Of a DNA stretch of 64,000 nucleotides, positions 27,715 through 35,539 are shown piece after piece. The stretch's first letter is position 1, and the number at the start of each line of letters is the position of its first letter. Origin of the DNA: Terriglobia bacterium (lineage in GTDB: Bacteria; Acidobacteriota; Terriglobia; Bryobacterales; UBA6623); assembly GCA_009841225.1 (NCBI GenBank), contig VXMF01000008.1, positions 81,763 through 145,762 of the forward strand, given 5' to 3'. Made by a program: the position numbers and the translations under genes. The notes beneath the pieces were generated by a model. That model made no database searches. It saw nothing but the letters and a program-made list of their open reading frames with translations, and was not told the origin of the DNA.

Positions 27715-28100
27715 CTTGTAATGACAGAGATTCTGAAAGCTTGCGAACTCTCTAGGCCTTTTCAGATTCCCTGGAAGCCCTCCACCGAGCTCACCGGTAG
27801 CCGTTCCGGTCGCGACGAACGCCATCTTGTGCCCGCCCCCAGGGTTCGCTTGCCGGTGTGGTGTCACACTGCCCACATCGGCATCGCCCAATTCCACGAT
27901 GCCCGCCAGCACTTTGCTAGGTGACGCGGAAACGAGCGCGGCAGATCAGCCGTCCGGTACCGTTCCGCCTGCGGCGCATAGGCAGGTCTCAGCCGACCGC
28001 ATCACCCGGTGTCAGGAGGTAGGTCCGCTGGTCGGTCCAAGCACCGATCCGGCTCCGTTCTGAATCGGGCCGGACGATCCCTTGGATATAATCGTGCGTC
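27715..28100. other. intergenic region between brnTA and tctC
   Basis: About 390 bases between divergent genes with no recognisable gene. The only strong signal is a TATAAT at 28087-28092 close to the tctC start. Confidence 0.4.
28087..28092 (+). promoter_or_regulatory. -10 box eight bases before the tctC start
   Basis: Perfect TATAAT followed by CGTGCGTC and the TTG start of tctC. The expected transcription start falls within one or two bases of the start codon. No Shine-Dalgarno is present and the -35 is weak. Confidence 0.4.
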
Positions 28101-29066
28101 TTGGCGACGCCTCCTCCGCTCCGCTGGATTCTCGCCGGCTGCCTGCTCGCGGTCGGCTGCTCGGGCCACGAAGAGGCGTATCCGTCCAAGGAGATCAAGC
28201 TCATCGTTCAAGCGTCACCCGGCGGCGCTTCCGACATGGTCTCCCGGGTGATGGCATCTCTGGCGGAAGGCCACCTGAACGTCCCCATCGTTTGCGAGTA
28301 CAAGCCCGGCGCCAGCGGTGCCTTGGCTTTCTCGTTCGTGGCCCGCCGAGCATCGGACGGTTACACGATCGGACATGCTCCTGTCGAGATTGCCATCGTC
28401 CGCTCGCTGGGTTACGCCGACATCGGACCGTCCGACGTATCGCTGATCTGTCTGGTGTCCAAGACCGCCCCAGCACTCGTAGTCCATCCCGACTCTCCGT
28501 GGCAGAGCTTCGATGACTTCATTGCTGCTGCCAAGACTGGAACAGGCAACATCGTCATGGCGAATTCGGGAATTGGCTCGATTTGGCACTTCAATATCCT
28601 GTTGCTCGAGCAAGGCACTGGCGCGCGCTTCACACACCTTCCCTACGGAGGCTCTGCCCCTGCGCTTGTGTCCGTGATCGGCCGCCACTCCGATGCGGCG
28701 GTCGCCGCCGTCGGCGAGGTGATTTCGCACGTTCGAGCCGGGAGCCTGCGTGCCCTGGCCGTTTTCGACGCTGCACGCGCCGGTGTCATGGCCGAGGTGC
28801 CCACGACCCATGAACTCGGCTACCCGATCGGCGCGCCCGCATGGAGCGGATTCTACGGCCCGGCCGGGATGCCTGCGGAGCGCGTCGCCATGCTAGCCGA
28901 CGCCTTCAAGACCGCCTTCGAAACCGCCGAGTGGACCGAGTTCTGCAGGGAGCTAGGAATGGAGGCCCACTATTTGGGCAAGGAAGACTTCGCGGCATTC
29001 GCATTGGAACAGCAGCGTTTCTTCGAGAGCCGGATCCCCCAGCTCGTCCGCTTGGAGAACCCGTAA
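28101..29066 (+). CDS. tctC: tripartite tricarboxylate transporter substrate-binding protein (Bug/TctC)
   Basis: Periplasmic solute receptor of 321 residues of the Bug family, which captures carboxylates and delivers them to TctAB. The N-terminus WILAGCLLAVGCSG suggests a lipoprotein signal with the modified Cys at about 20. Family motifs include IKLIVQASPGGASDMVSRV at the ligand loop and LPYGGSAPALVSVIGRHSDAA. The start is a TTG next to a -10 box. Its stop codon directly abuts the GTG of tctB, so tctCBA form one operon. The ligand cannot be predicted from sequence. Confidence 0.92.
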   Translation: MATPPPLRWILAGCLLAVGCSGHEEAYPSKEIKLIVQASPGGASDMVSRVMASLAEGHLNVPIVCEYKPGASGALAFSFVARRASDGYTIGHAPVEIAIVRSLGYADIGPSDVSLICLVSKTAPALVVHPDSPWQSFDDFIAAAKTGTGNIVMANSGIGSIWHFNILLLEQGTGARFTHLPYGGSAPALVSVIGRHSDAAVAAVGEVISHVRAGSLRALAVFDAARAGVMAEVPTTHELGYPIGAPAWSGFYGPAGMPAERVAMLADAFKTAFETAEWTEFCRELGMEAHYLGKEDFAAFALEQQRFFESRIPQLVRLENP

Positions 29067-29489
29067 GTGCGGCACGCCGACACAATTTGCGGCGCACTGC
29101 TCGCGGCTCTTGGCTGTGGCCTGATCGTCAGCGGGGCGGCGTTTCCGGCCGGAGCCGGCGGGTTGCCCGGCGCAGGGTTTTTCCCACAGGCCATCGGCGC
29201 TCTGATGGCATTGCTTGCAGCCGCGCTGCTGCTGCGGGGACTGCGCGGCCGCTCCGAGGGACCGTTCTCTATCGCAAACATGCGCGAAGTTGCCGTGATC
29301 GCGGCCTTGCTGCTGGCGTACCTGCTGCTGTGGGGCAGCGGCTGGTTCGTCGTCCGGACGGCAGTGTTCTTGGCGATCATGTTGAGCCTGCTAGGCCAGC
29401 GATGGATCCCGGCCTTGGGCTACGCTTCCGCGCTGGCGGTACTCGTGTATCTGGCTTTTGACGCAGGCCTGAACGTCACCTTGGAGTGA
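29067..29489 (+). CDS. tctB: tripartite tricarboxylate transporter small membrane subunit TctB
   Basis: Small membrane protein of 140 residues with four predicted helices (about 8-27, 44-62, 75-95, 112-135). The TctB feature GGLPGAGFFPQAIGALMALLA follows helix 1. The GTG start immediately follows the tctC stop, implying coupled translation. It supports the large TctA subunit in secondary active uptake. Confidence 0.88.
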   Translation: MRHADTICGALLAALGCGLIVSGAAFPAGAGGLPGAGFFPQAIGALMALLAAALLLRGLRGRSEGPFSIANMREVAVIAALLLAYLLLWGSGWFVVRTAVFLAIMLSLLGQRWIPALGYASALAVLVYLAFDAGLNVTLE

Positions 29490-29544
29490 GCGCTATGGAG
29501 CCGGCACGTCAGAAATCCGCGAACCGCTGGAGGATTCCAGACTG

Positions 29545-31050
29545 ATGGCCGAAATCTTGGCGGGCCTGTCGGCGGTCCTCGCGTGGCAGGTACTGGGGTT
29601 CCTAGCCATCGGTGTATGCCTAGGAGCGGTCTTCGGAGCCCTGCCGGGCTTGACGGCCACCATGGGCGTGGCCCTGTTGACGCCGCTGACGTTCTGGGTC
29701 TCGCCGGAGCAGGGGCTGGCCATGCTGCTCGGCATCTATTGCGGCACCATTCCGTCCGGCGGCATTCCCGCAATCCTGATCAACGTCCCCGGCACGCCGG
29801 CTTCCATCGCGGCCTCGTGGGACGGCTACGCGCTGACCCGCAAGGGCCAAGCGGGGCTGGCCTTAGGAATCAACGCACTCGCTTCGACCACCGGCCAGCT
29901 CACCAGCATCGCCTTTCTGGCCTTCCTCGCCTTCCCGATCGCCAGCTTCGCCCTCAGATTCGGCCCCGCCGAGTACTTCGGACTGACGTTGCTCGGCGTT
30001 AGTCTGATGGCCGGCGTCTCCGGCGGACACGTCCTCAAGGGCGTGCTGTCCGGCACCCTCGGCTTGGCGCTGGCTTTGGTTGGGCTCGACCCGATGACGG
30101 CCTACCCGCGCTACACATTTGGGATGTCGGAGTTCTTGGACGGAATCTCGTTCGTGCCCGTGATGATCGGGCTCTTTGGGCTGGGAGAGGTGCTGGTGCA
30201 GATCTCCGATCGCCAATCTGTCCGCGCGTCAGCTGCCGCCGCGATCGGCCGCGTGCTGCCTAGAATCGCCGACGCCAAGCGCATGGCGAGGGCGACCTTC
30301 AGCGGCGCGGCCGTCGGCACGATGGTCGGGGCGATCCCTGCCGCCGGGGGCGATATCGGCGCGGTGATCGCGTGGGAGCAGGCCCGCCGGACATCCTCCG
30401 ATGGGGACAGCTTTGGGAAGGGCTCCCTGAGCGGTCTCGCCGCGAGCTGCTCGGCTTGCAACGCCGCCATTGGCGGTGGAATGACCACGATGCTCACGCT
30501 CGGCATACCCGGAGATGCCGTTTCGGCCATCCTCATCGGCGCCCTGTTAATCCACGGCATCCAGCCCGGCCCGCTGCTCTTTGCCAACAATCAGGCATTC
30601 GTCTTCTCGATAGTCTTCCTGATGATCTTCGCCTCCCTGCTGATCATGGTCATCGGCATCTTGGGAGCCAAGCCCTTGGCGAAGGTGCTCAGCATTCCCG
30701 CCCCGTGGCTTTGGGCCGGCATCATCGTGTTCGGCACAGTGGGGGCCTACGCGCTGAACAACGCCGTAACCGACGTGTGGGCCATGTACGTCGCAGGCGT
30801 TGCGGGCTTCCTGTTCCGCAAGACGCAGATACCGCTCGGCCCGCTAGTCCTCGGTCTGATCCTCGGCCCGCTGATGGAGTCCAACCTGCGTCGAGCGCTC
30901 ATCCTTAGCCGCGGCGATTGGTCGGCCATGCTGACGCGCCCGATCTTGCTGGTTTTCTTGGCCGCGACGTTGCTGTCGCTGCTCTGGCCGCTCATCCGGG
31001 CCAGACGAGGCGCGGCGAAGCGCAGCCAAGGCAGGATTCCCGACGCCTAG
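29545..31050 (+). CDS. tctA: tripartite tricarboxylate transporter large membrane subunit TctA
   Basis: Transport subunit of 501 residues with about 12 helices. Family signatures are GALPGLTATMGVALLTPLTF near the start, IYCGTIPSGGIPAILINVPG and, in the second half, TLGIPGDAVSAILIGALLIHG. The Shine-Dalgarno TGGAGGA lies about 10 bases before the ATG, and the gene follows tctB by 55 bases. No TctDE-type two-component regulator is next to the operon. Confidence 0.95.
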   Translation: MAEILAGLSAVLAWQVLGFLAIGVCLGAVFGALPGLTATMGVALLTPLTFWVSPEQGLAMLLGIYCGTIPSGGIPAILINVPGTPASIAASWDGYALTRKGQAGLALGINALASTTGQLTSIAFLAFLAFPIASFALRFGPAEYFGLTLLGVSLMAGVSGGHVLKGVLSGTLGLALALVGLDPMTAYPRYTFGMSEFLDGISFVPVMIGLFGLGEVLVQISDRQSVRASAAAAIGRVLPRIADAKRMARATFSGAAVGTMVGAIPAAGGDIGAVIAWEQARRTSSDGDSFGKGSLSGLAASCSACNAAIGGGMTTMLTLGIPGDAVSAILIGALLIHGIQPGPLLFANNQAFVFSIVFLMIFASLLIMVIGILGAKPLAKVLSIPAPWLWAGIIVFGTVGAYALNNAVTDVWAMYVAGVAGFLFRKTQIPLGPLVLGLILGPLMESNLRRALILSRGDWSAMLTRPILLVFLAATLLSLLWPLIRARRGAAKRSQGRIPDA

Positions 31051-31100
31051 CCCGATTCAACCTACAAGGAAACTGGCCGGCTTCGATCCGGTCCTGAAGA

Positions 31101-32378
31101 GTGCGCACGAGAGAAACCAATCCCGATGAAGGCACGGGGCTCAGGCCCGTGGCCCAGACCGCGCGAATCGATTCGATCGACGTGCTGCGGGGCTTCGCGT
31201 TGCTCGGCATCCTCGTGATGAACATCCAACTGTTTGCGATGCCCCAAGCGGCGTACTTCAACCCCACCGCCTACGGCGACCTGACGGGCGCGAATCTCTG
31301 GGTCTGGGTCGCGGGCCGGATGCTGGCAGACCAGAAGTTCATGACCATATTCTCGATGCTGTTCGGCGCCGGCATCGTCCTGATGGCCGGAAGGGCGGAG
31401 GCGCGCGGCGAATCCCGTCGATTGCACTATCGCCGCATGGGATTGCTGTTGGTCATCGGACTGCTTCATGGGCACTTGCTCTGGCCGGGTGACATTCTCT
31501 TCCTCTACGCCGTCTGCGGGATGCTCGTTTACCCGTTGCGCCGCCAGCCGCCGGGGCGACTGCTGGTGCTCGGGACGGTGTTGGTCGGCGTCGCCTCGGC
31601 ATTCCTCGTCGTCTCGGGATTGTCGCTGCCGCACTGGCCGGGGGAAGAGCGGGCCGAGTTCTTGGCCGAGGTGTGGCAGCCGACGCCGGCGATGATCGAC
31701 GCGGAAGTGGGCGCGTATCGCGGAGAGTGGCTCGACCAGCAGCCCGTCCGCTCGAAGGCAGCTTTCGGGTTCGAGACAGTCGTGCTGCTCACGTGGGGCC
31801 TGTGGCGCGCCGGCGGGCTGATGCTGATCGGGATGGCGCTCTTTGCGCAAGGCGTGTTCAGCGCACGCCGGTTGTTCCGGTTCTACGCCACGCTGATCGC
31901 GCTGGCAATCGCGATCGGCCTTCCGGTCCAAGGCTATGGGATCTCGCTCGACTTCGAGCGTGGATGGCCAGCCTGGTCATTCTTCTTCGGTGTGCAGTTC
32001 AACTACTGGGGGAGCCTCGTAGTCAGTCTGGGCTATGTCGGCGCGGTCATGTTGGCGTGCCAAAGGCCGGCGCTGCGGCGCTTCACGCGTCCGTTCGCAT
32101 CCGTCGGGCAGACCGCTCTGACCAACTACCTGCTCCAGACCGTCATCTGCACGACGATGTTCTACGGTCACGGTCTCGGGTGGTTCGGCTCGGTGGACCG
32201 AGTCGGGCAGGCCGGAGTGGTGGCAAGCGTTTGGGCGGCGCAACTCATCGCCTCGTCACTCTGGCTTCGCCGCTACCGCTTCGGGCCGGCCGAGTGGGTG
32301 TGGCGGTCACTTACCTATGGCATTCGGCCGCCTCTGCGAAGGCGGCTTACGCCTGCGCCCGCACAGAGAATGCCATAG
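31101..32378 (+). CDS. DUF418 family membrane protein
   Basis: Polytopic membrane protein of 425 residues of the DUF418/YeiB group. The N-terminal motif RIDSIDVLRGFALLGILVMNI and the C-terminal block typical of DUF418 (FGPAEWVWRSLTYG) are present, with some nine helices between. The function of the family is unknown; it is related to acyltransferase-3-like membrane proteins. The GTG start lacks a strong Shine-Dalgarno. Its last codons and stop are built into a nested inverted repeat. Confidence 0.88.
   Translation: MRTRETNPDEGTGLRPVAQTARIDSIDVLRGFALLGILVMNIQLFAMPQAAYFNPTAYGDLTGANLWVWVAGRMLADQKFMTIFSMLFGAGIVLMAGRAEARGESRRLHYRRMGLLLVIGLLHGHLLWPGDILFLYAVCGMLVYPLRRQPPGRLLVLGTVLVGVASAFLVVSGLSLPHWPGEERAEFLAEVWQPTPAMIDAEVGAYRGEWLDQQPVRSKAAFGFETVVLLTWGLWRAGGLMLIGMALFAQGVFSARRLFRFYATLIALAIAIGLPVQGYGISLDFERGWPAWSFFFGVQFNYWGSLVVSLGYVGAVMLACQRPALRRFTRPFASVGQTALTNYLLQTVICTTMFYGHGLGWFGSVDRVGQAGVVASVWAAQLIASSLWLRRYRFGPAEWVWRSLTYGIRPPLRRRLTPAPAQRMP
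32315..32378 (+). terminator. nested inverted repeat ending on the DUF418 stop codon
   Basis: Perfect 11-base arms CTATGGCATTC (32315-32325) and GAATGCCATAG (32368-32378, including the TAG stop) enclose a second hairpin, GCCGCCT-CTGCGA-AGGCGGC (32327-32346). It could act as a terminator or 3'-end stabiliser inside coding sequence. No T-run follows. Confidence 0.4.
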
Positions 32379-32614
32379 CATCAGACCGACAGGTTGCGAG
32401 CGTGAGGAGGGTGCGCGCTTTCCTGATCGCAGCAGCGCTGTCTCCGCCCTAGCTCCTCAACCGGGCAAGAAGAGGTGCGGCCCGACGCAACCAAGCCGCC
32501 ATTCCTGACGCCTAGTCAACTTGGCCGTGCATTTGTGGGGCTCGGAGGCGTCGAGCCGATCGGCCCGTCTTCCGAACGGCACGCGCTAGGGTTGAGAGTT
32601 CAAGGAAAAGGACG

Positions 32615-33925
32615 ATGAAGATGCCAAGATTCAATGCCGCTCCGCCGCTCGGACGCTATGGATTGATCGCGATCCTCGGAATTGCTTGGAGCGCGGCCGC
32701 GGCCGGGCCAGAAGCCAAGGATTCCTGGCGGCAATGGCGCGGGCCCAACAACAACGGCGTGGCTGAGAGCGACGCCCCGCTCAACTTTTCCGCAACCGAG
32801 AACGTCAAGTGGCGCATCAGCGTGCCGGGCAAGGGACATTCCACGCCCGTGATCTCCGGCCAGGCGCTCTATCTCACCACCGCAGCGATCTCGGACAAGG
32901 ACGACGGCGCAGGCGACTTCCCGCTGTACGACTTCTTGGTGGTGGCCTTCGACAAGGACACCGGCAAGCAGCTCTGGCGCCAGACCGCGATTTCCAAGAA
33001 GCCGCACGAGGGTTATCACCGGCGCTACGGTAGCTACGCGTCGAATTCCCCGGTGACCGACGGGGAGATCCTGATAGCAAACTTCGGATCCCGCGGCGTG
33101 TATGCCTACGACATGGATGGCAAGCTGCTGTGGTCCAAGGACTTCGGGCCGATGCACATGCGCAACGCATTCGGCGAGGGCATCGCCCCGGTGCTCCACG
33201 AAGACAAGCTCATATTGCAGAAAGACCACGAGGGCGATTCCTACGTCGTGGCCTTGGACAAGTCGACCGGCAAGGAACTCTGGCGCACGTCACGCAATGA
33301 GCGCAGCAGCTGGGCGCAGCCGATCGTTGTGGAACACGGCGGACGCAAGCAACTGGTGACAAGCTCCGAGCGCATACGCACTTATGACCTAGACACGGGC
33401 GAGCTGATTTGGGAAGCGGGCGGGCTCGGGCCCAATGCGATTCCGGCAGTGGTCAACGTCGGCGACGAAATGGTGATCGCCATGACGGGCTACCGCAATC
33501 CCAATCTGTTGGCCGTTCAGCTCGGCGGCAAGGGCGACATCACGGATGACGGCGACTTCATCAAGTGGACCAACCAAGTGGGCAACGCCTATTCGGCGTC
33601 GCCGGTGCTACACGAGGGAATCCTGTACTTCGTCACGGATCGGGGAATGGTCAATGCATTTGAAGCCAAGACTGGCGAGAAGTACTACCACCAGCAACGG
33701 TTGCCGGAAACGTACTCGTTCAAGGCCTCTCCCGTGGCGGCGGCCGGCAAGCTCTACCTCGCTACCGAGCAGGGCGATGTCGTCGTGCTCAAGCTGGGAA
33801 AAGAGTACGAGGTGCTGGCTGTCAACGAGATGGGCGACGAATTCTTTATCTCCTCGCCGGTAATCGTCGACGGCAAGCTGTACCTGCGCAGCGAGGACGA
33901 ACTGTTCTGCATCAGTTCGAGCTAG
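32615..33925 (+). CDS. exported PQQ-like beta-propeller protein
   Basis: Exported protein of 436 residues; the signal peptide runs to about residue 31 (GIAWSAAAAGPEA). It is built from PQQ/BamB-type blades with repeated tryptophan-docking motifs such as FDKDTGKQLWRQ, YDMDGKLLWSKDF, LDKSTGKELWRTS and YDLDTGELIWEAG. Similar proteins in planctomycetes and acidobacteria follow the WRQWRGPNNNG opening seen here. It has no heme domain and no clear dehydrogenase catalytic signature, so it may be structural or a sugar/alcohol quinoprotein; the function is unassigned. An AAGGAAAAGG ribosome site precedes the ATG. Confidence 0.85.
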   Translation: MKMPRFNAAPPLGRYGLIAILGIAWSAAAAGPEAKDSWRQWRGPNNNGVAESDAPLNFSATENVKWRISVPGKGHSTPVISGQALYLTTAAISDKDDGAGDFPLYDFLVVAFDKDTGKQLWRQTAISKKPHEGYHRRYGSYASNSPVTDGEILIANFGSRGVYAYDMDGKLLWSKDFGPMHMRNAFGEGIAPVLHEDKLILQKDHEGDSYVVALDKSTGKELWRTSRNERSSWAQPIVVEHGGRKQLVTSSERIRTYDLDTGELIWEAGGLGPNAIPAVVNVGDEMVIAMTGYRNPNLLAVQLGGKGDITDDGDFIKWTNQVGNAYSASPVLHEGILYFVTDRGMVNAFEAKTGEKYYHQQRLPETYSFKASPVAAAGKLYLATEQGDVVVLKLGKEYEVLAVNEMGDEFFISSPVIVDGKLYLRSEDELFCISSS

Positions 33926-33977
33926 TCGACAGCGGGGCCGCCGCTTGTGAGTCCGTGCATCGGTGACGAGCGGCGTT

Positions 33978-34009
33978 GGCGGCGCGGTGAGCGCAGTCTC
34001 CGCGCCGCC
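33978..34009. terminator. GC-rich hairpin between convergent genes
   Basis: Perfect 10-base arms GGCGGCGCGG (33978-33987) and CCGCGCCGCC (34000-34009) with a 12-base loop, placed between the ends of the PQQ-propeller and nitrate transporter genes. Likely bidirectional terminator, though without a T-run on either side. Confidence 0.45.
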
Positions 34010-34064
34010 TGTCTGACCGGCTGCGCCCGCAGCTTGGCCCCCTGGGCCGCGCTAGGTCACAGGC

Positions 34065-35408
34065 CTACACGGGTTCGGCCACCGGCTCTGGTCGTCTGCC
34101 TGCCAGGCGGGACTCGGTCTCTCGAGCGACCGCCGATTCGTCCGCTTCGGAGAACCGCACGGCGAAGGCGAGGAACGAGACGAGAGTCACCACTGCGCCT
34201 AGCATCAGCAGTGCATCGGGCCAGCTGAGGCTCTCGGACTTGAAGAGAAAGCCCGCAGCTACGGCACCGGCGTTCCCGCCGGCGCCGACGATGCCGGCGA
34301 CCGCTCCAAGCGCTCGCTTGTTAATGAACGGCACCACTGAATACGTCGCGCCCTCGGACATCTGCACGCACAGACTGAAGACGATCAGCGCGGCGATCGC
34401 CATGGGCAGAATTGACTGCTGCGAGAACAGCATCAGCGCGAGGCCTTCTAGGAATAGGATTCCCGCGAGGAACCAGACGCGGCCGCGCAGGCCCCAGCGA
34501 AGGCCCCACCGGTCTCCGACCATCCCTCCCAAGGTCCGGGCGAACACGTTCATCAGGCCGAAGAGGCCGGCCACCAGTCCGGCGGTCGCGAGACCCAGTC
34601 CGAAGTAATCGTGAAAGTACAACGCCGCGATGTTATTGATCGTGAGCTCGACCCCGAAGCACGCTCCGTAGATCAGGAAGAGCGCCCATACCCGCGTGTC
34701 AGAGCACGCCTTCAGGAAGGCGCCCTCGACCGTCTTGGCACTTGCAAGCGCTCCGATCTGTCGCAGTTCCTTGTAGTTTCCGTCGGGGGAGTCTTGGGTC
34801 AGCTTCCAGTAGAGCGCGGAGGTTCCCAGCAGGGCCAGGCCCGGGACTACCATCGCGATCCGCCATCCCAAGGCCTGGTCAGCGGCGAATGTCATCACCG
34901 CCGCGAAGAGCAGGGGCATGGCCATCTGCGTGACTCCGCCGCCAAGATTGCCCCAGCCCGCAGTCGTTGCGTTGGCCGTCCCGACAGTGTTCGGCGCGAA
35001 CATCACGGACGTGTGGTACTGGGTGATGACAAACGACGCGCCGATCGCTCCGATGGCCAGGCGAAACAGCAAGAACGTCTCGTAGCTGTCCGCGAAGCCG
35101 ATCGTCATTACCGGGATGGAGCCCAGTGCAAGCAGCCACGTGTAGGCCTTGCGCGGGCCGATCTTGTCGCACAGCCAGCCAATCGCGAGCCGGGCGATCA
35201 CAGTGATCGCCACGGAAGCGATGATCGTGTTGCCGACCTGCTCCTTGGTCAGTCCGAGATCCTCCCTGACCACGGCCATGAGCGGCGCGATGCCGAACCA
35301 CCCGAAGAAGCACAGAAAGAACGCAAACCACGTCATGTGGAACGTTCGCATCGGGATCGTCCTGAAGCTGAACAGCTGGATCGTGGTCGCTTTGCCTTTG
35401 AAATCCAT
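34065..35408 (-). CDS. narK: nitrate/nitrite MFS transporter (NarK/NasA type)
   Basis: Twelve-helix transporter of 447 residues. The start region contains WFAFFLCFFGWFGIAPLM, characteristic of NarK-type proteins. The two nitrate-signature glycine-rich segments are TANATTAGWGNLGGGVTQM in helix 5 and GAVAGIVGAGGNAGAVAAGF in helix 11. It supplies nitrate to the adjacent reductase genes, which are upstream on the same strand. An AGGAGGAGG ribosome site precedes the ATG and directly follows a 7-bp hairpin. Confidence 0.93.
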   Translation of the reverse strand: MDFKGKATTIQLFSFRTIPMRTFHMTWFAFFLCFFGWFGIAPLMAVVREDLGLTKEQVGNTIIASVAITVIARLAIGWLCDKIGPRKAYTWLLALGSIPVMTIGFADSYETFLLFRLAIGAIGASFVITQYHTSVMFAPNTVGTANATTAGWGNLGGGVTQMAMPLLFAAVMTFAADQALGWRIAMVVPGLALLGTSALYWKLTQDSPDGNYKELRQIGALASAKTVEGAFLKACSDTRVWALFLIYGACFGVELTINNIAALYFHDYFGLGLATAGLVAGLFGLMNVFARTLGGMVGDRWGLRWGLRGRVWFLAGILFLEGLALMLFSQQSILPMAIAALIVFSLCVQMSEGATYSVVPFINKRALGAVAGIVGAGGNAGAVAAGFLFKSESLSWPDALLMLGAVVTLVSFLAFAVRFSEADESAVARETESRLAGRRPEPVAEPV

Positions 35409-35422
35409 TTCGCCTCCTCCTG

Positions 35423-35514
35423 GCCGGATGCTCCGATCCGGCTTCGACCGCGGCAGGTGCCGCGCTCGACATGTTTCCCTTCGATTGCTGGATTGCCGGA
35501 CAGCCTGGTCCGGC
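35423..35514 (-). promoter_or_regulatory. hairpin pair with six-base loops in the narK leader
   Basis: Two minus-strand hairpins with nearly identical 7-base stems and six-base loops: GCCGGAC-CAGGCT-GTCCGGC (35514-35495) and GCCGGAT-CGGAGC-ATCCGGC (35442-35423). Between them is CGCGGC-ACCT-GCCGCG (35464-35449). The second hairpin ends two bases before the Shine-Dalgarno. Paired six-base loops are the hallmark of ANTAR target RNAs, but the loops do not match the reported A1/G4 pattern. Confidence 0.45.
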
Positions 35515-35539
35515 TCGTTTCCCTGGACGGGCAGTCTGC

